A stretch of DNA of 64,000 nucleotides from Chitinophagaceae bacterium. Its GTDB lineage: Bacteria > Bacteroidota > Bacteroidia > Chitinophagales > Chitinophagaceae. The stretch is from assembly GCA_016710165.1 (NCBI GenBank), contig JADJLJ010000002.1, positions 587,501 through 651,500 on the forward strand. Reading direction: 5' to 3'. Position 1 is the stretch's first letter; each line of letters begins with the position of its first letter. Below the pieces are notes generated by a model. That model made no database searches. It was not told the origin of the DNA and worked only from the letters and a program-made list of their open reading frames with translations. Of the stretch, positions 18,354 through 26,028 are shown piece after piece. The position numbers were made by a program, and so were the translations under genes.

Positions 18354-18836
18354 ATGGCTGTAAAAATGAGACTGCAAAGGCATGGCTCAAAAAAAAGACC
18401 CTTTTACTTCATCGTTGTAGCAGATGGCAGAAGCCCACGCGACGGTAAATTCATTCAAAAATTAGGTACGTACAATCCGCTGACCGTTCCGGCTACTATC
18501 CAGATCGATCGTCAGAAAGCATTGGACTGGCTGCAAAAAGGTGCTCAACCCACCGATACTGTACGCCGAATCCTTTCTTTCAAAGGAGTGTTATACCTGA
18601 AACACCTTCTTCGTGGTGTTGGCCTCGGCTTATTTGATGAAGCTGCCGCAATGGAAAAATTCACCAAATGGACCAGCGAACATGAGGCACATGTTGCCAA
18701 GCGCCAGGGGGCTCATAAAAAAGCCCGTACTGACCGCCGTGACAAACCCGTTGTAAAAAAGGTTGCTGCTAAAACAGAGGCCCCCGCTCCTGAATCAGTT
18801 GAAGCGCCGTCTGAAGAAACTAAAACAGAAGAATAA
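18354..18836 (+). CDS. rpsP: 30S ribosomal protein S16 with extended C-terminus
   Basis: 160 residues. Residues 1-85 are the S16 core: MAVKMRLQRHGSKKRPFYFI, then VADGRSPRDGKFIQKLGTYNP and LDWLQKGAQPTDTVRRIL. S16 binds 16S rRNA at the 5' domain. E. coli S16 has 82 residues; the extra 75 residues are Lys-rich and then acidic, as in other Bacteroidetes. It is the first gene of the rpsP-rimM pair, but a terminator and a repeat array separate the two genes. Confidence 0.96.
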   Translation: MAVKMRLQRHGSKKRPFYFIVVADGRSPRDGKFIQKLGTYNPLTVPATIQIDRQKALDWLQKGAQPTDTVRRILSFKGVLYLKHLLRGVGLGLFDEAAAMEKFTKWTSEHEAHVAKRQGAHKKARTDRRDKPVVKKVAAKTEAPAPESVEAPSEETKTEE

Positions 18837-18861
18837 AATACCTCTGTTGAAAAATTCTTTT

Positions 18862-18890
18862 AAGTCCTGGTTCTATACCGGGACTTTTTT
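18862..18890 (+). terminator. Terminator between rpsP and rimM
   Basis: AAGTCCTGG and CCGGGACTT form a stem across a seven-base loop, followed by a run of nine T. It should stop or reduce transcription from rpsP into rimM. Confidence 0.85.
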
Positions 18891-18896
18891 TTTGGA

Positions 18897-19017
18897 AGAT
18901 ACAGGATGTAAGATGCCAGATGCCAGATACAGGATCCAGATCCCGTATCCCGTATCCTGTATCCTGTATCCCGTATCCTGTATCCTGTATCCCGTATCCA
19001 GAATCTCGTAACTTGCA
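18897..19017. repeat. Foldback word array upstream of rimM (GATACAGGAT / ATCCTGTATC)
   Basis: The left arm has two GATACAGGAT copies with GATGCCA words between them; the right arm has many CCTGTATC / CCCGTATC copies, the reverse complement of the left words, and ends in CTTGCATC matching the left GATGTAAG. The element fills the space between the rpsP terminator and the rimM ATG at 19024. Confidence 0.75.
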
Positions 19018-19023
19018 TCATTC

Positions 19024-19542
19024 ATGACAAAGTATTATAAAATAGGAAAACTGGCGGCCAGCACCGGGTTAAAAGGTGAACTGGTCCTGCAGCACAGCCT
19101 GGGATCAAAAACCTCCCTCAAGGGACTGGAAGCCATATTCCTGGAAGAAAAAAAAGACAGCTTTATTCCTTACTTCATCCAGTCGGCAAAGATCCGCAGT
19201 GAAAATGAAACCGTGATAAAACTGGAAGGGGTGGATATTATGGAAGCTGCCCGTAAACTTACACCCAAAGAGGTTTGGCTGGCGGAAACGGACTTTAAAA
19301 AATTTGCCGCAAGATCATCGCCCATTTCTTTGCTTGGTTTTACCATGATCGACGACGAAGACAATGTGATCGGGGAGATAACAGAAGTGATCGAACAGCC
19401 ACACCAGGTATTATGTACTGTATTGATCGAAGGAAAGGAAGCATTGATACCCATCCATGGAGAAAGCCTTGACAAAGTGGACAAGAAGAACAGGAAAGTA
19501 TATGTTACGCTTCCGGATGGCCTGCTGGATATTTATCGATGA
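19024..19542 (+). CDS. rimM: Ribosome maturation factor RimM
   Basis: 172 residues. The N-terminal domain starts KYYKIGKLAASTGLKGELVL, the RimM signature for the S19-binding barrel; the PRC-barrel half includes LLGFTMIDDEDNVIGEITEVIEQPHQ and EALIPIHGESLDKVDKKNRKV, ending in LPDGLLDIY. RimM binds S19 and helps mature the 3' domain of 16S rRNA. It follows rpsP, the usual neighbour, though a terminator and a foldback array lie between them, so it may need its own promoter. Confidence 0.95.
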   Translation: MTKYYKIGKLAASTGLKGELVLQHSLGSKTSLKGLEAIFLEEKKDSFIPYFIQSAKIRSENETVIKLEGVDIMEAARKLTPKEVWLAETDFKKFAARSSPISLLGFTMIDDEDNVIGEITEVIEQPHQVLCTVLIEGKEALIPIHGESLDKVDKKNRKVYVTLPDGLLDIYR

Positions 19543-19549
19543 TAAAACC

Positions 19550-19644
19550 AAACCTATAAGGTTTGCTGAGACGATTAAACTTATAAGTGGCTTTATTTTA
19601 CAGGGAATTTAATTCAAAAGACAGAAAATAAACCTTATAGGTTT
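19550..19644. repeat. Foldback with exact 15-base inverted arms filling the rimM-dinB gap
   Basis: AAACCTATAAGGTTT (19550-19564) and AAACCTTATAGGTTT (19630-19644) are exact reverse complements, and each is itself nearly palindromic. A third, shorter variant (AAACTTATAAGT) lies between them. The left arm starts eight bases after the rimM stop and the right arm ends at the base before the dinB ATG. Confidence 0.8.
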
Positions 19645-20794
19645 ATGAAAGAACCCCGCCGCATCATAGCACATTTTGATCTTGACTCCTTTTTTGTTTC
19701 GGTGGAGATATTGAATGATCCTTCATTGAAAGGCAAGCCGGTGATCGTTGGCGGAAGGGAGAGAGGGGTGGTGGCCGCCTGCAGTTATGAGGCAAGGAAG
19801 TTCGGCATTCATTCCGGGATGCCATCTAAAAAAGCATTGCAGCTTTGTCCGCATCTCATCGTATCCAACAGTTCAAGGGGAGAATACAGCAGGTACAGCC
19901 GCTGGGTCACCCAGATCATCGCATCCAAAGCGCCGCTCTTTGAAAAAGCATCGGTGGATGAATTCTATATTGACCTGAGCGGCATGGAAAAATTCTTCAA
20001 GCCCCTGCAATGGACTATTGACCTGCGGCAGCAGATCATCGAAGAAACACGTTTGCCCATATCATTTGGCCTGGCCAGTAATAAAATGATGGCCAAAATT
20101 GCTACCAACGAGGCCAAACCCAATGGCTATCTCCAGATACCGTTCGGAAAGGAAAAGAATTTCTGGCGCCATTGGCGGTCAATAAGATCCCGGGGTGGGT
20201 GACCACACGTATGAGATCCTGAGATCAATGGGTATATTCACCATTAAAGATGTAAGCGAAAGAACCCAGGAAGAACTGGAAGAACGGCTTGGCAAGTGGG
20301 GCATCGATCTCTGGTACAAAAGCCAGGGCATACACAACGGTGAAGTGAGCCAGTACCATGAGGCAAAATCTGTTTCTTCAGAAAATACCTTTAATGAGAA
20401 CAAGACCGACATCGGTTTTCTGAAAAGCGAACTGGTAAGGCTTACCGAAAAAATTGCGTTCGAGCTGAGGCAGGATGGTAAGGTGGCCGGTTGTGTGGCC
20501 GTTAAGATCCGGTACCACGACTTTGAGACCACTTCCCGCCAGACCACTGTTCCGTATACCTGTGCCGATGATGAGATCATCCCGGTGGTTAAGGAATTAT
20601 TTGACAAGCTATACAGGAAGGGCGAGCCGGTAAGGCTGCTGGGTGTACGCCTGAGTGAACTGACCAACGATGCTATTCAAACCAATTTGTTTGATGACGT
20701 GGAACGGAAATCGGGTCTGTATAAAGCCATCGATAATGTTAAAAAACGTTTTGGAAAAAATTCACTTACCCGCGCTTCTTCTAACAGGAAATAA
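19645..20794 (+). CDS. dinB: DNA polymerase IV (Y family), interrupted by two single-base losses
   Basis: The first frame (19645-20202) begins IIAHFDLDSFFVSVE and contains ACSYEARKFGIHSGMPSKKA and EKASVDEFYIDLSG, the Y-family palm with catalytic Asp and Asp-Glu; the rest is in the frame ending at 20794 (helix-hairpin-helix IPGVGDHTYEIL, little-finger domain). Between them the frame moves twice: near 20153-20158 (AAAAG, where AAAAGG would restore the family EFLAPL) and at 20192-20195 (GGGG, where five G would restore IPGVG). Adding two bases gives 383 residues, a normal DinB length. It is either a recent pseudogene or two sequencing errors; the strong conservation of both parts favours error. 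No beta-clamp motif was sought. Confidence 0.85.
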
Positions 20795-20839
20795 GGTTGT
20801 AATTTTACAGACTCTTACACACTTAAAAATTTTATCATT

Positions 20840-21478
20840 ATGAGTTTACGATTAGGGGATATTGCTCCCAATTTTAAAGCAAAAACATCTTTAGGGGAAA
20901 TTGATTTTTATGAATACTTAGGCGATTCATGGGGGATTTTATTTTCGCACCCGGCTGATTATACACCGGTTTGTACTACCGAACTCGGGCGCACTGCTTT
21001 ATTGAAAGAAGAATTTGCCAAACGCAATGTAAAAGTGCTGGCGTTAAGTGTTGACCCGGTAGATAAGCACCTGAGCTGGATCAGCGATATTAATGAAACA
21101 CAGCATTGCCATGTGGAATTCCCGATCATTGCCGACGATGATAAAAAGGTTTCTGAATTATATGATTTCATTCATCCCAATGCATCGGCAACGGCAACCG
21201 TCCGTTCGTTGGTGATCATTGGCCCTGATAAAACCGTTAAACTGATCATTACATATCCGGCGTCTACCGGCAGGAATTTCGTAGAAGTATTGCGGGTGGT
21301 TGATTCATTACAGCTTACTGCGAACTACAGCGTGGCTACACCCGCTAACTGGACTGAAGGCGAAAAAGTAATTGTAGCACTCAATGTGAGTACCGACGAC
21401 GCTGTTAAAAAATTCCCTAAGGGACTGGAAATTGTGAAGCCTTATTTGCGTTACACCCCGCAACCCAACATTGATTGA
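20840..21478 (+). CDS. 1-Cys peroxiredoxin (Prx6 type)
   Basis: 212 residues. The peroxidatic site is HPADYTPVCTTELGR (Cys about 47) with the Prx6-type PVCTTE. GWISDI-like LSWISDINETQ and FPIIADDDKKVSELYDFIHPNA follow, and the C-terminal dimer arm has TPANWTEGEKVIVALNVSTDDA and KGLEIVKPYLRYTPQP. It reduces hydrogen peroxide and alkyl peroxides in the cytoplasm. There is no second conserved Cys, so resolution is by a thiol partner. A CTGCCGGG / CCCGGCAG hairpin (21487-21514) follows but lacks a T-run. Confidence 0.93.
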   Translation: MSLRLGDIAPNFKAKTSLGEIDFYEYLGDSWGILFSHPADYTPVCTTELGRTALLKEEFAKRNVKVLALSVDPVDKHLSWISDINETQHCHVEFPIIADDDKKVSELYDFIHPNASATATVRSLVIIGPDKTVKLIITYPASTGRNFVEVLRVVDSLQLTANYSVATPANWTEGEKVIVALNVSTDDAVKKFPKGLEIVKPYLRYTPQPNID

Positions 21479-21553
21479 TCATTCTACTGCCGGGGCGCTT
21501 AAGCAACCCGGCAGCTATGTAGTTGCCGCAGATAGTTGTAAGGTCTTAAACCC

Positions 21554-22273
21554 TTACAGGATTTTTTTCAATTGCTGAATTAATGCCCGTATATCTTTTG
21601 GAAGTTCAGCCTCCAGGTCGATCAGTTTTCCGTCGGTATCCGTAAACTTCAGCCGGTAAGAATGCAGTGCCAGCCTGTTCAGCATGGGCCTTTCTTCTTC
21701 GTCATGCCTGCTGAGTTTAAATTTCTTTTTTATGGAAGAAAGCAGGATGGGTTTACCATCGCCATACAGTTCATCACAGGCAAGGGGATGGCCCATGTTC
21801 CTGCAATGCACCCTTATCTGGTGGGTACGGCCGGTATGTAATTGGAATTGTACAAGCGAAAACTGTTTAAGGTCTTCCAAAACCTCGTAATCGGTTATGG
21901 ATGGTTTGCCATTGCGGTGAACCACCATCAACCCTTTTTGGGTGGGGTGCTCACTGATGGGGGCATCCAGGGTCCCTTTTTTTTGTGAAGGGCAGCCAGT
22001 CACCAGGCCCTGGTAATACTTTTCAATCTTCCGCTCTTCAAACAGCCGGGAGAAATATTTATGAGCCGCTTCCGACTTTGCAAATAAGATGATGCCGCTG
22101 GTATCTTTATCCAGCCGGTGAACAGTAAAGATGCTCCCGTATTTTTCCAGCAGCATATCCTTGAGGGAAGGTTCGCTCTGCATCCGGTCGGGGATGGATA
22201 AAAGGCCGGCCGGTTTATTGATGGCAATAAAGGAATCATTCTCAAAAATGACCTCGGGTCGTAATTTTTTCAC
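21554..22273 (-). CDS. RluA-family pseudouridine synthase
   Basis: 239 residues. The catalytic motif is VHRLDKDTSGIILFAKS with Asp in HRLDKDTSG; it is followed by YQGLVTG and by LHTGRTHQIRVHCRNMGHPLACDELYG, both RluA-family signatures. The N-terminal S4 domain is absent: the protein starts at the synthase domain (EVIFENDSFIAINKPAGLLSIPDR). It modifies uridines in rRNA or tRNA; the target cannot be told from sequence alone. It lies three bases after the next synthase gene on the same strand, so the two are co-transcribed. Confidence 0.9.
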   Translation of the reverse strand: MKKLRPEVIFENDSFIAINKPAGLLSIPDRMQSEPSLKDMLLEKYGSIFTVHRLDKDTSGIILFAKSEAAHKYFSRLFEERKIEKYYQGLVTGCPSQKKGTLDAPISEHPTQKGLMVVHRNGKPSITDYEVLEDLKQFSLVQFQLHTGRTHQIRVHCRNMGHPLACDELYGDGKPILLSSIKKKFKLSRHDEEERPMLNRLALHSYRLKFTDTDGKLIDLEAELPKDIRALIQQLKKIL

Positions 22274-22276
22274 TGC

Positions 22277-23323
22277 TTATTTCTTTTTGGAGGCATTCAT
22301 GTATTTGAGGAGCCTGATCTCTTTTTCACTCAGGTAACGCCACTTGCTTCGTTCTACATTTTTTTTGGTGAGGTTGGCATACATCACCCGGTCCAGCCCT
22401 TTCACATCATAGCCCAGGTGTTCAAATATTCGGCGCACAATGCGGTTGCGGCCGCTGTGCAGTTCAATGCCAATGATGGATTTATCCTTGCTGTCAGCAT
22501 ACGCCAGGCTGTCAATATGAATTTCCCCGTCTTCTAATTTCAGTCCCTTTACAATTTTGTCGAAATCAGTTTTGGCAAGCGGCTTGTCTAATTTTACTTC
22601 GTAGATCTTTTTTATCTCGTAGCTGGGGTGGGATAATTTTTGGGTAAGGTCGCCATCATTGGTGAGCAGTAAAACACCCGACGTGTTCCGGTCCAGCCTT
22701 CCGATGGGATATACCCTTTCCGTGGTGGCATTTTTAATTAACTGCAATACCGTTTTTCTTCCTTGCGGATCATCGGTGGTGGTGATATAATCTTTTGGTT
22801 TATTCAGCAGGATGTAAACCAGGTTCCTGGTAACAAACAGTTTTTTGCCGTTGTAAAACACCTCGTCTTTTTCCTGGACCTTGTAGCCAGGCTCCGTGGC
22901 AACTACCCCGTTCACTTTTACTTTGCCTGCATTTATCAGTGCAACAGCATCCCTCCTGGAACATACCCCGCAATGTGCCAGGTATTTATTCAGGGGCATG
23001 ATGCCGGTGGGGGCATTGTCATTGGCCGCTGTTGCTTTTGCTGACTTTGTGCCCGTCTTTCCGGCAGGCGGGTGTGCTGATTTTGGTGATCTTACAGGCT
23101 TTTCATCGCCGGCTATAACAGGTGATCTTCCTTTGGCTGAATTGGCCGCTGCAGGAGCCATTCCTTTTTTCTTTGCCTGCCTGGCCTGGTATTCTTCTTC
23201 CTTCTTCTTTTCAAAAAATGCATTACGCTCCTTGCGGTATTTTTTCTTTTCCTGGCGGAATTCTTCCTTTACAACGCTGTTTTTCTTTTTTGATGCAAAT
23301 TTCTGAAATGGCGACTGGCTCAT
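22277..23323 (-). CDS. RsuA/RluB-family pseudouridine synthase with long basic N-terminus
   Basis: 348 residues. The first 105 are Lys/Arg-rich and low in complexity, with no fold recognised. Then an S4 RNA-binding domain (MPLNKYLAHCGVCSRRDAVALINAGKV, about 108-165) and the synthase domain with YPIGRLDRNTSGVLLLTNDGDL and the C-terminal HSGRNRIVRRIFEHLGYDVKGLDRV. The RluB/RsuA group modifies 23S U2605 or 16S U516; the RIFEHLGYDV and KxLxR pattern fits RluB somewhat better. The basic extension is common in Bacteroidetes members and probably adds RNA binding. Confidence 0.9.
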   Translation of the reverse strand: MSQSPFQKFASKKKNSVVKEEFRQEKKKYRKERNAFFEKKKEEEYQARQAKKKGMAPAAANSAKGRSPVIAGDEKPVRSPKSAHPPAGKTGTKSAKATAANDNAPTGIMPLNKYLAHCGVCSRRDAVALINAGKVKVNGVVATEPGYKVQEKDEVFYNGKKLFVTRNLVYILLNKPKDYITTTDDPQGRKTVLQLIKNATTERVYPIGRLDRNTSGVLLLTNDGDLTQKLSHPSYEIKKIYEVKLDKPLAKTDFDKIVKGLKLEDGEIHIDSLAYADSKDKSIIGIELHSGRNRIVRRIFEHLGYDVKGLDRVMYANLTKKNVERSKWRYLSEKEIRLLKYMNASKKK

Positions 23324-23688
23324 GTGTGAAAGTGTTTTGCTGTTATTTCAACAGTAGTGAGTGGCAAAGATAAACTTTTAATGCCTACCCATCGGCAAGT
23401 GGCAAAAAGAAAGCGTTCCCGGTATAGAAACGCCTCTCAGTTCAGGGTTTTATAGTGTATTTTATCCGGGGTCTTTTTATGCATACACAGACCAAATAAC
23501 CCGCGCAAGGTTTAATGCAGGTATTAAAAGGTGATTTTACCCCGGTGTTTTGGGTGATTATCCTTAGGTAATGGCCGGCCTGGGATAGATATTTGTCATC
23601 TCAAACAGCAGGAAATAATTTTCTCATACGCTTAGTTTTGTTTTATGATCACCCCGCTTTTCCAGGTGGGGTGATTTTTTAAAACACA
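23324..23688. other. Gene-free region between rlmN and the rluB-like gene
   Basis: About 365 bases with no credible frame on either strand. It holds a weak GCGTT / AACGC hairpin near 23413-23433, a TAGTTTTG box (23633-23640) with no -33 partner at the right distance, and the terminator-like hairpin listed separately. It would contain the 3' end of the rlmN transcript and the promoter for the two synthase genes on the minus strand. Confidence 0.5.
23648..23680 (+). terminator. Terminator-like hairpin, plus-strand polarity, downstream of rlmN
   Basis: ATCACCCC and GGGGTGAT form an eight-base stem with a 12-base loop; TTTTTT follows only on the plus strand. rlmN runs on the minus strand, and no plus-strand gene precedes the hairpin within the gap. 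It may work weakly in both directions. Confidence 0.55.
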
Positions 23689-24729
23689 CTATTTTTTATT
23701 TGCCAGTTGGCCGCAGGCGGCATCAATATCCTTGCCCCGGCTCCTGCGCAGGCGTACATTCACCCGGTGTTTGGCCAGGTAGTCGGTAAACTGCTGTGTC
23801 TTATCTTCATCGGGTTTCATGAAGGAGGCATTATCGATCGGGTTGTATTCGATCACGTTGATGAGGTGCGTGGGGATCTGCCGGTAGATCTTTATCAGGT
23901 CATTGGCGTCTTCAATGGAATCATTTACGTCTTTGAACAGAATGTATTCCAGGGTGATGTCATTCTTTGTCTGCTCATAAAAATAATTCAGCGCTTCGAT
24001 CAGCACTTCAATACTATTGCTTTCGTTGATGGGCATGATGGCATCCCTTTTTTTATCGCTGGCAGCGTGCAGAGAAAGGGCGAGGTTGAACCGTACCTTA
24101 TCATCACCCAATTGCCTGATCTGTTTGGCAACACCTGCTGTTGATACGGTGATCCTTTTCGGGCTCATGCCCATACCGTCGTTGGCAGTGATCCGGTCTA
24201 TTGCCTGCAACACATTCTTATAATTCAGCAATGGCTCTCCCATGCCCATGAAAACGATATTGGTGAGTTTGGTCCCGTACACTTTTTCACTTTGCTGGTT
24301 CAGCAATGCCACCTGGTCATAGATCTCGTCAAAGTTCAGGTTACGTTTGCGGTCCATATAACCGGTGGCGCAAAATTTACAACTCAGGCTGCAGCCGATC
24401 TGGGAAGACACACAGGCCGTTTGCCTTTTTTCCGTAGGGATCAGCACCCCTTCCACAAAATGCCCGTCAAAGGTTTTAAATCTCGACTTCACCGTTCCGT
24501 CGCTGCTTACCTGGCTGGTATCCACCGTAATGGCGGGCAATGAAAAATTCTCTGCCAATTTCTGCCTCAGTTCCCTGGACAGGTTGCTCATATCGTCAAA
24601 ACTCTGGGCATTCTTCTTCCATATCCATTCATAGGTCTGTATGGCCCTGAATTTTTTGTCACCAATGGACTCAAAATATTCCTTCAATTCGGGCAGGCTG
24701 AGGGTGCGTATGTTCTTTACTGCGGTCAT
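23689..24729 (-). CDS. rlmN: 23S rRNA (adenine-2503-C2)-methyltransferase, dual rRNA/tRNA
   Basis: 346 residues of the radical SAM fold. The 4Fe-4S motif is CxxxCxxC in CSLSCKFCATG; the upstream Cys in QTACVSSQIGC is structural. NIVFMGMGEPLLNY, ITVSTAGVAKQIRQL, LSLHAASDKKRDAIMPIN and VRLRRSRGKDIDAACGQL are RlmN signatures; the last holds the methylated Cys. It methylates A2503 in 23S rRNA and A37 in some tRNAs through a two-SAM mechanism. It is monocistronic. Confidence 0.95.
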   Translation of the reverse strand: MTAVKNIRTLSLPELKEYFESIGDKKFRAIQTYEWIWKKNAQSFDDMSNLSRELRQKLAENFSLPAITVDTSQVSSDGTVKSRFKTFDGHFVEGVLIPTEKRQTACVSSQIGCSLSCKFCATGYMDRKRNLNFDEIYDQVALLNQQSEKVYGTKLTNIVFMGMGEPLLNYKNVLQAIDRITANDGMGMSPKRITVSTAGVAKQIRQLGDDKVRFNLALSLHAASDKKRDAIMPINESNSIEVLIEALNYFYEQTKNDITLEYILFKDVNDSIEDANDLIKIYRQIPTHLINVIEYNPIDNASFMKPDEDKTQQFTDYLAKHRVNVRLRRSRGKDIDAACGQLANKK

Positions 24730-24777
24730 GCCGCAAAGGTACTACGGACAGGTTTATTCCCGGCATTTTCGTGATAA

Positions 24778-24848
24778 TTGAACCACATAGGACATAGGAA
24801 ACATAGGTATTGTATTTCTATGTGCTCTATGCTTTTATGTGGTTCAAC
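24778..24848. repeat. Foldback element, CCACATAGG family, copy 1
   Basis: TTGAACCACAT pairs with ATGTGGTTCAA at the outer ends. The left arm carries three CATAGG words (ACATAGGACATAGG... type) and the right arm their complements (CTATGTG, CTATGC). It lies in the divergent gap between rlmN and the sugar dehydrogenase gene. A second copy is at 35670-35741. Confidence 0.8.
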
Positions 24849-24924
24849 AATAAATACCACCCACTCGTCAAATGGTTTGGCGGGGTTTGGCAAAAAACCG
24901 TAGCTTCCATCAACATATTATATC

Positions 24925-26025
24925 ATGCATAAGTACCTTTTATTATTGATCATTTTTGTTTACTCAGGCAGCAGTTGTAATTCTGCCCCCGGTACGAATA
25001 CTTCGGTTGATGCTCCCCCGGATTCGGTACGGATAATTAAGGGCGGGCTGGATCATCCCTGGGAAATACGCTGGGGCAAGGACGATCATATCTGGATGAC
25101 CGAACGGGGAGGGAAGATCAGCAAACTGGACCCCAAAACAGGTGCCACGGTCTTTTCAGCATCCATTGCCGAAGTGGTAAGCCGGGGTGAAGGTGGTTTG
25201 CTGGGCATGGTACAGCACCCGGATTTTTTACACAATGGATTGTTCTACGTGGTGTATAATTACAAAGGCCGCGGAGATTATTCAGAGAAGCTGGTGCAGA
25301 TGAAATACGAGAATGGGAATATACGGCCGGTAAAAACAATTCTTGAGAATATACCCGCAGCCCATTTTCACAACGGCTCCCGGCTTTTGATAACAGGCGC
25401 CGACCCCAAACTTTTTATGACCACCGGCGATGCCACCGTTCAAAGAAATGCGCAAAATACGTTGTCTGTTTCAGGCAAAGTGCTGCGGTTTAACCTGGAT
25501 GGAACCATCCCGGCTGATAATCCCTTTCCCGGTTCGCCGGTATGGAGTTATGGCCACCGCAACCAGCAGGGTTTGGTTGTTGTGAACGGCATCCTGTATG
25601 CCAGTGAGCACGGGCCTGCCATCGAAGATGAGGTGAACATCATTGAAAAGGGCCGAAACTATGGCTGGCCAAATGTGAATGGTTACTGCGACCAGCCGGA
25701 TGAAAGCGCTTTTTGTACGTCGGCCAATGTGAAGGAACCCATCTGGAGCAGCGGCGGGAATACCCTTGCTGTTTGCGGACTGGACCATTACAATAACAAC
25801 CGGATCCCCGCCTGGAAGAATTGTTTATTGATGGTTTCACTGAAGGATGCCAGTTTGCGGGCGCTTAAGCTGAATGCTGATGGCAAAAGAGTGATTGGCC
25901 AGCAGACTTATTTTAAAAACCGCTTTGGGCGGTTGAGGGATATTTGTGTATCAACTTCAGGTAAAGTTTACCTATGTACAAGTAATGGAAGTAATGGAGA
26001 TGTGCTGGTGGAGATATTTAAATAA
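24925..26025 (+). CDS. PQQ-dependent sugar dehydrogenase family lipoprotein (GDH-B / YliI type)
   Basis: 366 residues. A signal peptide ends in a lipobox-like SGSSC (Cys about 18), so it is probably anchored in the envelope. The six-bladed propeller signatures are GLDHPWEIRWGKDDHIWMTERGGKI (near 35-60), GEGGLLGMVQHPDFLHNG, the metal/PQQ-region HFHNGSRLLI and TTGDAT, GHRNQQGLVV, SEHGPAIEDEVNIIEKGRNYGWPNVNG. It oxidises aldose sugars with PQQ as cofactor. The His of the HFHNG and GHRNQQG motifs are retained. No electron-acceptor gene lies beside it. Confidence 0.88.
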   Translation: MHKYLLLLIIFVYSGSSCNSAPGTNTSVDAPPDSVRIIKGGLDHPWEIRWGKDDHIWMTERGGKISKLDPKTGATVFSASIAEVVSRGEGGLLGMVQHPDFLHNGLFYVVYNYKGRGDYSEKLVQMKYENGNIRPVKTILENIPAAHFHNGSRLLITGADPKLFMTTGDATVQRNAQNTLSVSGKVLRFNLDGTIPADNPFPGSPVWSYGHRNQQGLVVVNGILYASEHGPAIEDEVNIIEKGRNYGWPNVNGYCDQPDESAFCTSANVKEPIWSSGGNTLAVCGLDHYNNNRIPAWKNCLLMVSLKDASLRALKLNADGKRVIGQQTYFKNRFGRLRDICVSTSGKVYLCTSNGSNGDVLVEIFK

Positions 26026-26028
26026 GGA

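Noticed and set aside
18897..19017. Possible CRISPR array
   Set aside because: Units are about 7-10 bases, inverted as well as direct, with no regular spacers and no cas genes.
23592..23640. TTTG and TAGTTTTG as a promoter in the rlmN downstream gap
   Set aside because: The boxes are 37 bases apart instead of about 20.
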